A stretch of 9,272 bases of DNA from Desulfobacterales bacterium (GTDB taxonomy: Bacteria > Desulfobacterota > Desulfobacteria > Desulfobacterales > RPRI01). Below the pieces are notes generated by a model. That model did not search any database and was not told the origin of the DNA. It saw only the letters and a program-made list of their open reading frames with translations. The DNA is taken from positions 1 through 9,272 of the forward strand of contig JAUYEO010000129.1 of assembly GCA_030689795.1 (NCBI GenBank), written 5' to 3'. Position 1 is the stretch's first letter, and each line of letters begins with the position of its first letter. The position numbers were made by a program, and so were the translations under genes. Below, piece after piece: positions 1 to 5,892 of the stretch.

Positions 1-23
1 TCTTTCACAACTAATCATCCCAA

Positions 24-46
24 TTGTTATGTTTATAATATAACAA
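24..46. promoter_or_regulatory. Inverted repeat over the -10 box, possible operator
   Basis: TTGTTAT (24-30) and ATAACAA (40-46) are perfect 7-bp inverted arms separated by 9 bases. They cover the -10 box and expected start of the leftward promoter, where a dimeric repressor would block transcription. Two CAATTG hexamers (21-26 and 53-58) also flank the site. The symmetry is seen; the regulatory role is inferred, and short AT-rich dyads do occur by chance. Confidence 0.4.
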
Positions 47-62
47 CTGTATCAATTGTCAA
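35..62 (-). promoter_or_regulatory. Sigma-70-type promoter firing leftwards out of the window
   Basis: On the minus strand a perfect -35 box TTGACA (plus 57-62) is followed after 16 bases by TATTAT (plus 35-40), which matches the -10 consensus at five of six positions. Transcription would start near position 28 and run off the left edge, so the gene it serves is not visible. It lies downstream of the broken TPR gene and cannot drive anything else in the window. The boxes are seen; promoter activity is inferred. Confidence 0.6.
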
Positions 63-137
63 GAACAAAATGATTTCCGATGAATTCTGTTTCTGAGAAT
101 TAACGGGATCATGCACTCAATGTTGGGGAAACTTAAA

Positions 138-590
138 TTAAATATTTCTGGCCCACCTATATAAAACAGAGCATTCAGATTCGGTCTCAAGAATCATAAA
201 TATACATTTTTTTGCTCCTTTTGTATCCTCGAATCCAAACAATAGTATTTGAGCCTTAATGAAGTGAGCCTCATTGAAATCCGGAGCTTGATTCAGAACA
301 TCATCAATTATTAAAAGCGCCTCCTCATAATTTCCATTCATTTTCTGGACTCTTGCGCGGCTGAAATCATCTGAAAATCGTTCCTGGACGCTTCAATTCG
401 ATTTCGGACCTAAAAATAGCCTGCCTGACAGCTCACCGCATTTATCTGAGATTATCATCGTCAAACCTGAAATGGGGATCGTAACTGCAAAGGCTATTGC
501 AATACCATTTATGCAATACATGACAAATCCAAGGATTACGAGATAGCTGACTGATATCAGATATGCCCTGATGAAGCCTGCCTTATTCAT
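138..590 (-). pseudogene. Small two-helix membrane protein with TPR tail, interrupted by in-frame TGA
   Basis: Two open stretches, 590-396 and 392-138, lie in the same frame and are separated only by one TGA (plus 393-395). Read through, they give about 150 residues. Residues 1-65 carry two hydrophobic segments (about 9-27 and 29-47). After a linker comes a tetratricopeptide-like helix pair (about 85-120) with the usual spacing of small and hydrophobic residues: NYEEALLIID, then APDFNEAHFIKAQIL. The ATG at 590 has GAGG five bases upstream. The second part has its own ATG at 341 but no clear ribosome binding site. From memory of similar anaerobe proteins, a Trp often sits where the TGA lies, so TGG to TGA is a simple explanation. 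Alternatives are a sequencing error or two separate small proteins. Function unknown; an inner-membrane location is likely. Confidence 0.6.
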
Positions 591-676
591 GATAGCCTCG
601 TAATTTCCCCGCTCGGTTATATAACCCGTGATGAGCCTTGCAGGTGTGACATCGAATGCAAAGTTTGCGGTCGGGC
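591..676 (-). pseudogene. Remnant of a second mtnA 3' end
   Basis: Positions 605-676 match 814-885 inside mtnA at a constant offset of 209, with about six mismatches in 72 bases. Read in the mtnA frame it gives TANFAFDVTPARLITGYITERG, against AANFAFDVTPARLVTGYITERG in the intact gene. Most changes are silent or conservative (Val to Ile), so the copies seem to have diverged while both were coding. Weaker similarity continues to about 591 (GNYEA against GICDA). The remnant has no start codon, is bounded by the palindrome at 676, and runs in frame without a stop into the membrane/TPR gene at 590. Confidence 0.75.
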
Positions 677-704
677 ATGGAGGTCACAAATTGTGACCTC
701 CATG
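676..704. repeat. Perfect 29-bp palindrome
   Basis: CATGGAGGTCACAA (676-689) is exactly mirrored by TTGTGACCTCCATG (691-704) around a single central A at 690, giving 14-bp perfect arms. It abuts the end of the mtnA remnant at 676 and lies 63 bases past the mtnA stop. No T-run follows on either strand, so an intrinsic terminator is unlikely. The arms nearly meet, which suits a protein-binding operator or a mobile-element end better than an RNA hairpin. Confidence 0.8.
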
Positions 705-766
705 TCTTGATGTCGCTAATGGAAACCTTGGGATTATCGGGAAAAACATTATAAATAATTAATATT

Positions 767-1858
767 TTATACCCTTTCAGGAAAAAGCTTCCGGATGCCT
801 GCGGCGTCGCAGATTCCCCGCTCGGTTATATAACCCGTGACAAGTCTTGCAGGGGTGACATCGAATGCAAAGTTTGCGGCAGGGCTGTCGGCGGGAGGAA
901 TGAGAACGCTTCGGATGACATCTTTCTCCAGTCCCTGCACGTATCTCACTTCGTCCGGATCGCGTGTCTCGATCGGTATTTCTTTTACTCCGTCCGATAG
1001 ATTCCAGTCGAAAGTGCTGGACGGAAGGGCCACGTAGAATGGAATGTCATTGTCTTTTGCGGATAGAGCCTTGAGATAAGTTCCTATTTTGTTTGCGACA
1101 TCCCCTGTTGAAGTCGTCCTGTCGGAGCCGACTATCACCAGATCGACCATGCCGTGCTGCATCAGGTGTCCTCCGGCGTTATCGGTTATTACCGTGTGTT
1201 TCACGCCATGCTGACCCAGTTCCCATGCCGTCAGCCTTGCGCCCTGGTTAAGCGGCCTTGTCTCGTCAACCCAGACGTGAATGTCCAGACCTTTTTCGTG
1301 AGCCGCGTAAATCGGTGCGGTTGCGGTTCCGTATTCTATGCATGCAAGCCATCCGGCGTTGCAGTGGGTCAGGATGTTCACCGTTTTGCCCGCTTTGCGC
1401 CTGCTTATCTCTTCGATTATTTCAAGGCCATAAGTCCCGATATTTCTGCAGTTATCGACCTCTTCTTCCGCTATTTTACCTGCTTCATTCCGGGCTGTTT
1501 CAATTTTATTTTGAATGCCTGCCGCGGAAAGGACTTTTTTAAGAACCCTTTCCGCCGCCCATGCAAGATTTACGGCCGTCGGTCTCGCGGCTTTAAGCCT
1601 CCCGCATTCGCCGACTATGAAATCACCTCCGGACGGGTTTTTTGCAAGGCCAAGCGCGGCAAGATAAATGCCGTATGCGGCGGTTACGCCTATAAGGGGA
1701 GCGCCTCTCACGCACATCTCTTTGATGGCATATATAACGTCATCAACACTCTTTAAGTCAATTACGCTGAACCGATGCGGGAGAAATCTCTGGTCTATGA
1801 TTTTGACCGAATCCGGGTCGTCCTGCCATATGGGACGGAGAGGCTTATTGTTTTTCAT
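767..1858 (-). CDS. mtnA: S-methyl-5-thioribose-1-phosphate isomerase
   Basis: This cytoplasmic enzyme of methionine salvage converts methylthioribose-1-phosphate (MTR-1-P) to methylthioribulose-1-phosphate. The 363 residues are a normal family length. Recognisable parts are the RGAP substrate-binding loop (51-54), the HCNAG motif with catalytic Cys166, the DETRPLNQGARLTAWEL stretch (198-214), GSDR with catalytic Asp246, NKIGTY (257-262) and the C-terminal FDVTPARLVTGYITE. Related eIF2B-type ribose-1,5-bisphosphate isomerases are less likely given the HCNAGWLA and GSDRTT context. The ATG overlaps the stop of the preceding [2Fe-2S] gene as ATGA and has no separate ribosome binding site, implying translational coupling. 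It is the last intact gene of the cluster. A diverged copy of its last roughly 85 bases lies just downstream. Confidence 0.95.
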   Translation of the reverse strand: MKNNKPLRPIWQDDPDSVKIIDQRFLPHRFSVIDLKSVDDVIYAIKEMCVRGAPLIGVTAAYGIYLAALGLAKNPSGGDFIVGECGRLKAARPTAVNLAWAAERVLKKVLSAAGIQNKIETARNEAGKIAEEEVDNCRNIGTYGLEIIEEISRRKAGKTVNILTHCNAGWLACIEYGTATAPIYAAHEKGLDIHVWVDETRPLNQGARLTAWELGQHGVKHTVITDNAGGHLMQHGMVDLVIVGSDRTTSTGDVANKIGTYLKALSAKDNDIPFYVALPSSTFDWNLSDGVKEIPIETRDPDEVRYVQGLEKDVIRSVLIPPADSPAANFAFDVTPARLVTGYITERGICDAAGIRKLFPERV

Positions 1859-2223
1859 ATTCTAGCGAGGGCGAAATCCGTCTGAACTTCTCCAAGAATT
1901 ACATGCCTCTTGAATACCTGCCGCATCCTGTTTGAATCCATTTTCTGGTACATCACCGGTTTTTCCCCTTCCGTTTCCACAGTCACATTGGGCTCGCTGC
2001 TGCACATGCCCATACATCCAGAAGTGACCACCCTTATATCCTGGCGGTCTGCCTGAGCCATCTCTTCCATAAGCGTATTCATAACTTCACGGGCTCCTGC
2101 AGCTATTCCGCACGTTCCCATGTGAACAGTAATTTTTATGGTGGTGGCGCCGTGTCTTAATGATGTATCTTTCGAGGTCTTTTCTCTGATTCTTTTGAGG
2201 TCTTCAATGGAGATTTTTGTCAT
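1855..2223 (-). CDS. Thioredoxin-like [2Fe-2S] ferredoxin, HndB type
   Basis: This 122-residue protein resembles the small HndB-like subunit of NAD(P)-reducing [FeFe] hydrogenases and the [2Fe-2S] domain of NuoE. A short charged N-terminal helix (about 5-20) leads into a beta strand and the loop HMGTCGIAAGA (34-44) with Cys38, then a helix, then SGCMGMCSSEP (68-78) with Cys70 and Cys74. Only three cysteines are present where NuoE uses four; His34 lies near the missing position. I expect electron transfer or redox sensing in the cytoplasm. The start has a strong ribosome binding site (GAAGGAGAG, 6 bases before ATG). Its last bases overlap mtnA. In hyd/hnd operons such a gene is followed by nuoE/nuoF/hydA-type genes; here mtnA takes that place. 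Confidence 0.85.
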   Translation of the reverse strand: MTKISIEDLKRIREKTSKDTSLRHGATTIKITVHMGTCGIAAGAREVMNTLMEEMAQADRQDIRVVTSGCMGMCSSEPNVTVETEGEKPVMYQKMDSNRMRQVFKRHVILGEVQTDFALARI

Positions 2224-2244
2224 TTTTTACTCTCCTTCAATATA

Positions 2245-2790
2245 TTATTCATTGCCTGCGAGTTTTTTCAATTCCTCTTCCATCTGTTTTTTAAGGTGAA
2301 ACAACAGAGCGGGATCGGTCAGGGATTCTTTAAGTTCCCCCTTTAATTCCCTTGTGTCGATAGTAAATCTGTTTCCATCAATAACATGATCGTAAACAAA
2401 GTCAATATCAGGATTTCCGGCTATTAATATTGTTATTGTTCCGGCAATATCTCCAATGGGAGCACGGTCTATATGATCGTATCTGAAAGTGGCGGTGACG
2501 ACAGTTCCCTTTCCGGGCTCAGATTCAATCGAAAAATCTCCGCCACACCTTTTTGCAGCCTCCTTCCAAAGCGACAGGCCCAAGCCAATCCGTCTCGTTG
2601 TTCTTGTTGTTATAAACGGGTCGGTGACGGTGCGAACCATTTCGGGAGACATTCCCTTTCCATAATCCTTTATTACAACTTTTAACAGATTTTCAATCCG
2701 ATTCTCATCAATAAGAATTTGAATGAGGTCTGAACCCGCGGTTATCCCGTTTTCGGCTATATCCAATATATGTAATGCTATTTCCCGCAA
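2245..2790 (-). CDS. Stand-alone HATPase_c protein, histidine-kinase type
   Basis: This 181-residue protein holds a GHKL ATPase domain and little else. The N box is HILDIAENG (7-15, Asn14), the G1 box DYGKGM (42-47, Asp42), an F-box-like DPFITTR follows (57-63), and the G2 box is GLGLSL (69-74), ending at GKGT (93-96). The last 75 residues form a less familiar C-terminal part with a charged helix. There is no phospho-accepting His helix, membrane segment or sensor domain, so it is not a complete kinase. The start codon is TTG at 2788-2790, one base after the PHP stop, with GAGG upstream; it gives the natural N-terminus MREIALHIL. Such ATPases recur in [FeFe]-hydrogenase gene clusters, and a role in redox signalling with its neighbours is inferred. 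Confidence 0.85.
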   Translation of the reverse strand: MREIALHILDIAENGITAGSDLIQILIDENRIENLLKVVIKDYGKGMSPEMVRTVTDPFITTRTTRRIGLGLSLWKEAAKRCGGDFSIESEPGKGTVVTATFRYDHIDRAPIGDIAGTITILIAGNPDIDFVYDHVIDGNRFTIDTRELKGELKESLTDPALLFHLKKQMEEELKKLAGNE

Positions 2791-2791
2791 A

Positions 2792-3559
2792 TCATACCTC
2801 TACATGTCTGTCATATTTTCCGGTTAAAGCCAGGCGTATCTCTTCTATTGTGGGTTCAGCCATGAAAAATTTTGTGACGGCTTTGCCGATGTCGTCCGGG
2901 AAATGGGCATCCGAAGATACGATAAACGGAAACCTTTTTATATCCGGTATCTGTTTCATCGCTTCGGAAGGCTCCATCCGCCACGAGATCTCGACTCCGT
3001 CGAGGCGAAGATCAGAGGGTATGAATCCGAGCTGACTTATGATTCCGAATACGGGCCTGTCAACATGCGAAGCAATACAGAGACCGTTCAGCGAATGTAT
3101 TTTATCAACTATTTCCTCGAGTTTAAGGTTCGTTGCCCCTATAAGGAGTCTTTGATTTTCTCCGGCTACCTCATCATTTTCGTCTGCAATAATCTGATAT
3201 CCGAACATGTCGGGGCTGTTTTTTCCCGGCAGGCAGGCGTATATGTACTCCTGCATTAAAATGGCTTCTTTAGTATCGTTAAAAAGAGACAGGATATGCA
3301 CCTCTTCTTTTGAGCATATCTCCATCCCCGGGACAACACGAAGGCCTGTTCCTTTTCCTGCTTTTATAACGGCTTCAACATTTTCTGCAGAGTTATGGTC
3401 GCATATTCCTATAATGTCGAGTTTCTTTTCAAGACTTTTTTCAATAATCTTCTTCGGGCTCATTCCCCAGTCGCCGCACGGAGAGAGGCAGGTATGGATA
3501 TGCATGTCGGCTTTGAATAGTTTCAAATTGGCACCATGGACGGCTTCGTAAAAAGTCAT
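2792..3559 (-). CDS. PHP-domain metal-dependent phosphoesterase
   Basis: A 255-residue protein of the polymerase-and-histidinol-phosphatase fold. Metal-binding motifs appear in order: DMHIHTCLSPCGD (18-30, His20 and His22), CDHN (53-56), PGMEICSKEEVH (77-88, Glu80 and His88), SHVDRP (164-169, His165) and SSDAHF (215-220, Asp217 and His219). Hydrolysis of a phosphoester is expected; the substrate is unknown, and a nucleotide or phosphorylated signal would fit the context. The ATG at 3559 has AGGCGG before it. However, its first residues MTFYEAVHGA are encoded by a dispersed repeat, and relatives usually begin only a few residues before the HIHTCLSPC motif. A TTG at 3526 (residue 12) may be the ancestral start. 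One base separates this gene from the ATPase gene that follows. Confidence 0.88.
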   Translation of the reverse strand: MTFYEAVHGANLKLFKADMHIHTCLSPCGDWGMSPKKIIEKSLEKKLDIIGICDHNSAENVEAVIKAGKGTGLRVVPGMEICSKEEVHILSLFNDTKEAILMQEYIYACLPGKNSPDMFGYQIIADENDEVAGENQRLLIGATNLKLEEIVDKIHSLNGLCIASHVDRPVFGIISQLGFIPSDLRLDGVEISWRMEPSEAMKQIPDIKRFPFIVSSDAHFPDDIGKAVTKFFMAEPTIEEIRLALTGKYDRHVEV

Positions 3560-3624
3560 TCTGTCCGCCTGAAGCGGAAACTTTTTACTTTGCCGTCTGA
3601 ATTTCGAATTTTTACGAGTCCATC
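3541..3624 (-). repeat. Dispersed intergenic repeat, copy A, within the operon
   Basis: The 65-base gap between the second DRTGG gene and the PHP gene, plus the first PHP codons, forms a structured block. On the minus strand it contains GATGGACTCGTAAAAA, then AAGTAAAAAGTT, then ATGACTTTTTACGAAG. GTAAAAAGT (3548-3556) and ACTTTTTAC (3580-3588) are perfect 9-bp inverted arms around a small hairpin (TCCGC 3564-3568, GCGGA 3574-3578). The same three blocks occur in the same order at about 9079-9227. I recall similar sequences scattered in Deltaproteobacteria but could not check this. Confidence 0.55.
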
Positions 3625-3960
3625 TTATGTAATTCCGGCGGAGTAAATGCTACCTGCCAGAGTATATGCCGAACCGGGCCAGAGAAGCAGGGGTATGCCT
3701 TCTTTTCCGGCCTTGTCAATTGTTTCGATATCGGGCGTGTGTCCACCTGTGATTACTATGCATGCCATTTCGCGAAGAACCGCAACCGCAATTATGTTCT
3801 GATGGCTTTGTATTGTCAGCCATACGCAGCCTTCCGGGGCATTTGCCATTACATCACTCAGGAGATCGCCGCAGAATCCTGATTTTACCGAACGCCCCAG
3901 GCCTTTTTCTCCTGCAGCAGCCTGCAGCCCGAATTTCTCAACCAGATCCTTTACCGTCAC
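3625..3960 (-). CDS. DRTGG-domain protein (second copy)
   Basis: A 111-residue protein that is almost entirely one DRTGG domain, an alpha/beta module also found before the Pta domain of some phosphotransacetylases. The hallmark stretch is CGDLLSDVM (30-38), followed by GCVWLTIQSH, a hydrophobic beta-alpha repeat, and EGIPLLLWPGSAYTLAGSIY near the end. I chose the GTG at 3958-3960: it places DLLSD at residues 32-36, exactly as in the paralogue at 5893-6246, has AAGGGG upstream, and avoids overlapping the Fe-S gene. An ATG at 3984 or 4035 would add 8 or 25 residues. The domain is probably a ligand-binding or regulatory module; no enzyme activity is known to me. It is a cytoplasmic companion of the hydrogenase-like protein. 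Confidence 0.82.
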   Translation of the reverse strand: MTVKDLVEKFGLQAAAGEKGLGRSVKSGFCGDLLSDVMANAPEGCVWLTIQSHQNIIAVAVLREMACIVITGGHTPDIETIDKAGKEGIPLLLWPGSAYTLAGSIYSAGIT

Positions 3961-4009
3961 TTTACACCACCCCTTCCAGGACATCCGACCCGTCCTGATA
4001 AAAAATTCA

Positions 4010-5335
4010 TCATTTATTTTCAAGAATTTTATCAATCTCGCGTTTACGCAGCAGGATACAGTCGTTTAATACGGCCTTGCCCATTACAACATCTTCCGCA
4101 AATGTCCTGCAATCGGGAGCTCCGCAGGCAGCGCAGTCTTTTCCCTGTATCTGTTCCAATATTTTTTCAATCTCATTCAGGTGTTCTATCGATATGTGCT
4201 CCTTGTAAACTCCGAATATGCGCTGAAGCTCATCTTGTGTCGTATCGGAGAGTCCCCATCCGTTTTCATACAGAAGAAGGACTTTATCGCGGGGTATAAG
4301 CCGCTCAAGGCCGAACTTTCTTAACATCTTAAGGACCGTGTTTTTTGCAATGTATTTATCAACGGCATTAAGAGCCCCTCCGACGCATCCTTCAGGGCAG
4401 GTCCTGAATTCTATATATTCTATATCCTTAAAAAGGCCCAGCTCAATTTTTTCAAGATAGGTTATTGTTTCTCTCAAACCTGATACGGCAAGGGTTTTAT
4501 CCGAATTTATGCCCGCAATTTCTCCCCCTGAAAGCCCCCAAAGCAGGCAGTTGCCGCTGATTTTCTGAGGTTCCGATTCTTCTCTTAAGGCTTCAATGCC
4601 GGTTTTTTTCATCTGATTCAGCCGGCCGATTATCTGGGCATATACGTCCTTTATGCCCATGGTCCTGTCCACAAGAGAATTTTCCTGTGCGAAAGAAGAC
4701 CTGCTGGGCACCGTCTTGGCAGGGCAGGGGGTGAGATGATAAAGAATTACGGCATCTTTTTTTATCCTGTATTCCCGGCTGATATTCGCTCTTGCCTCCT
4801 TTGCCAGAAGAGATATCGGCCTCATTATAGGCATGAGGTGAGGCAGTAGATTCGGAAACTGATAGGCAATAAGCCTGATAACAACCGGGCAGACCGGCGA
4901 TATGAGCGGCCATGGTGATTGGCCGGTAGTCCTGTTTTCGGCAATGTATTCTTCTGCAGCGTAAAGAAACATCTCGATGTAATAGGAAAGATCCATCACA
5001 TGGTGAAAGCCGATTTTTTTAACTGCAAGCAGAATATCGTTCGGCATTACACCTTTAAACTGGGAGTAAAGCACCGGAGAGACAAGGGTGATGGAAACTT
5101 TGTCTTTTTGTAAAGCCTCAAGTTCATATGTGGTTGTGCTTATGGCGCCGGTAGGGCAAACCCTCAAGCATTCCCCGCACCTGATGCAATTGTCCGTAAG
5201 GCATGTGGGGTTATCATTGTATAAACGGATTGCTTTGGTCGGGCATGCTTTAATGCAATTGGCGCACCCTGTGCAGATATCAGCGTCGAAGATAACGTAA
5301 TGTGAAGAGTATATTGTATCGGCGGAAGCATGCAT
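4010..5335 (-). CDS. Multi-cluster Fe-S protein with [FeFe]-hydrogenase-like core
   Basis: A 441-residue soluble protein. Two bacterial ferredoxin motifs come first (Cys21, 24, 27, 31 and Cys50, 53, 56, 60). Residues about 80-345 resemble the C-terminal domain of the [FeFe]-hydrogenase large subunit. The L1 motif is SPVCPVV (Cys149, against TSCCP), L2 is TPCPAK (Cys204, Lys207) and L3 is RTCPEGCVGG (Cys313, Cys317). The four cysteines that hold the H-cluster [4Fe-4S] are thus kept, but the proton-relay Cys is Val148. The C-terminus has an Fe-S domain of the PF04060 kind: C401-x2-C404-x4-C409-x16-C426. It is probably a redox or H2 sensor, or electron carrier, rather than a bulk hydrogenase. 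No PAS domain is present. Fourteen bases separate it from the RsbT-like ATPase gene upstream. Confidence 0.85.
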   Translation of the reverse strand: MHASADTIYSSHYVIFDADICTGCANCIKACPTKAIRLYNDNPTCLTDNCIRCGECLRVCPTGAISTTTYELEALQKDKVSITLVSPVLYSQFKGVMPNDILLAVKKIGFHHVMDLSYYIEMFLYAAEEYIAENRTTGQSPWPLISPVCPVVIRLIAYQFPNLLPHLMPIMRPISLLAKEARANISREYRIKKDAVILYHLTPCPAKTVPSRSSFAQENSLVDRTMGIKDVYAQIIGRLNQMKKTGIEALREESEPQKISGNCLLWGLSGGEIAGINSDKTLAVSGLRETITYLEKIELGLFKDIEYIEFRTCPEGCVGGALNAVDKYIAKNTVLKMLRKFGLERLIPRDKVLLLYENGWGLSDTTQDELQRIFGVYKEHISIEHLNEIEKILEQIQGKDCAACGAPDCRTFAEDVVMGKAVLNDCILLRKREIDKILENK

Positions 5336-5349
5336 AACCCAAATCCGGC

Positions 5350-5778
5350 TTAGTCGGTTGAGACATAAAATTCCATATGCAAATGGGTTCCTTTCCCTTT
5401 TTCAGATTCGACCGATAACATGTCGGAATTTACTTTCATATTGGGAAGTCCCATTCCGGCCCCAAAACCCATTTCCCTGTGCTCTTCGGTTGCGGTAGAA
5501 TATCCCTTCTGCATGGCAAGTTCAATGTTTTCTATGCCGTCTCCGTTGTCCGCAATGTCGAGTATTATCCTTCCGGTATCAATTTCAACCGTCAAAATTC
5601 CGTCTCCGCCATGCATGACGGCATTCATCTCGCCTTCGTATCCGCAGATTGCAATGCGGCGAATCAGTTTGTGATCCATATTTAAGGATTTGAGAATATT
5701 CTGAACGTTTATTGAAGCTTCTCCTGCTCTGACAAAGTCCCTTTTTTTAATACTAAAGCTTTTTATAAAGGCCGTCAT
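5350..5778 (-). CDS. RsbT/RsbW-like ATP-binding protein
   Basis: A 142-residue GHKL ATPase of the anti-sigma-factor/serine-kinase kind. The N box is YEGEMNAVMH (47-56, Asn52), the G1 box DIADNGDGI (74-82, Asp77), and the lid and G2 box are MGFGAGMGLPNMK (103-115). The FGAGMGLPNMK form is typical of RsbT-like proteins. It may be a serine kinase or a switch protein; no sigma factor or anti-anti-sigma protein is visible nearby. AGGGAG precedes the ATG, which overlaps the stop of the 31-codon ORF as TGATG. Genes of this kind regularly sit beside DRTGG and hydrogenase-like Fe-S genes in anaerobes, so I infer a role in signalling the redox state sensed by the next protein. Confidence 0.85.
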   Translation of the reverse strand: MTAFIKSFSIKKRDFVRAGEASINVQNILKSLNMDHKLIRRIAICGYEGEMNAVMHGGDGILTVEIDTGRIILDIADNGDGIENIELAMQKGYSTATEEHREMGFGAGMGLPNMKVNSDMLSVESEKGKGTHLHMEFYVSTD

Positions 5779-5873
5779 CAGAGATTCTCCCTTATGCAGG
5801 ACAGCAGATCAACGTTACCGAATTGCGTACGTCCGGTAATGGAAAGGACGTTTAATATCCGCTGAAAAAACAT
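5778..5873 (-). CDS. Candidate 31-residue small ORF coupled to the RsbT-like gene
   Basis: The 114-base gap between the first DRTGG gene and the RsbT-like gene contains an ORF from ATG at 5873 to TGA at 5778-5780. It begins MFFQRILNVLSITG and ends LLSCIRENL. Its stop overlaps the next start as TGATG, a standard translational-coupling arrangement. The composition looks protein-like, but the ribosome binding site is weak and I recognise no family. It could be a genuine small protein, a leader that controls translation of the ATPase, or chance. Confidence 0.3.
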   Translation of the reverse strand: MFFQRILNVLSITGRTQFGNVDLLSCIRENL

Positions 5874-5892
5874 CTCATGCGGAATGAAATAC

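Noticed and set aside
83..101. Hairpin AATTCT/AGAATT after the TPR gene as a terminator
   Set aside because: The stem is only 6 AT-rich base pairs and no proper T-run follows on the minus strand.
393..395. TGA read as selenocysteine
   Set aside because: The surrounding residues are a membrane-to-TPR linker with no redox motif, and I see no SECIS-like hairpin immediately after the TGA.
748..776. TATAAT on the minus strand as a promoter for the gene at 590
   Set aside because: The -10 box is good, but nothing near TTGACA lies 16-18 bases upstream; the region is simply AT-rich.
1154..1756. A 200-codon plus-strand ORF opposite mtnA
   Set aside because: It is the antisense shadow of a gene with complete catalytic motifs; its translation shows no domain and is rich in Cys, Arg and Phe.
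3961..4035. Longer start for the second DRTGG protein at ATG 4035
   Set aside because: It would overlap the Fe-S gene by 26 bases and add a 25-residue tail absent from the paralogue, whose start aligns with the GTG at 3960.
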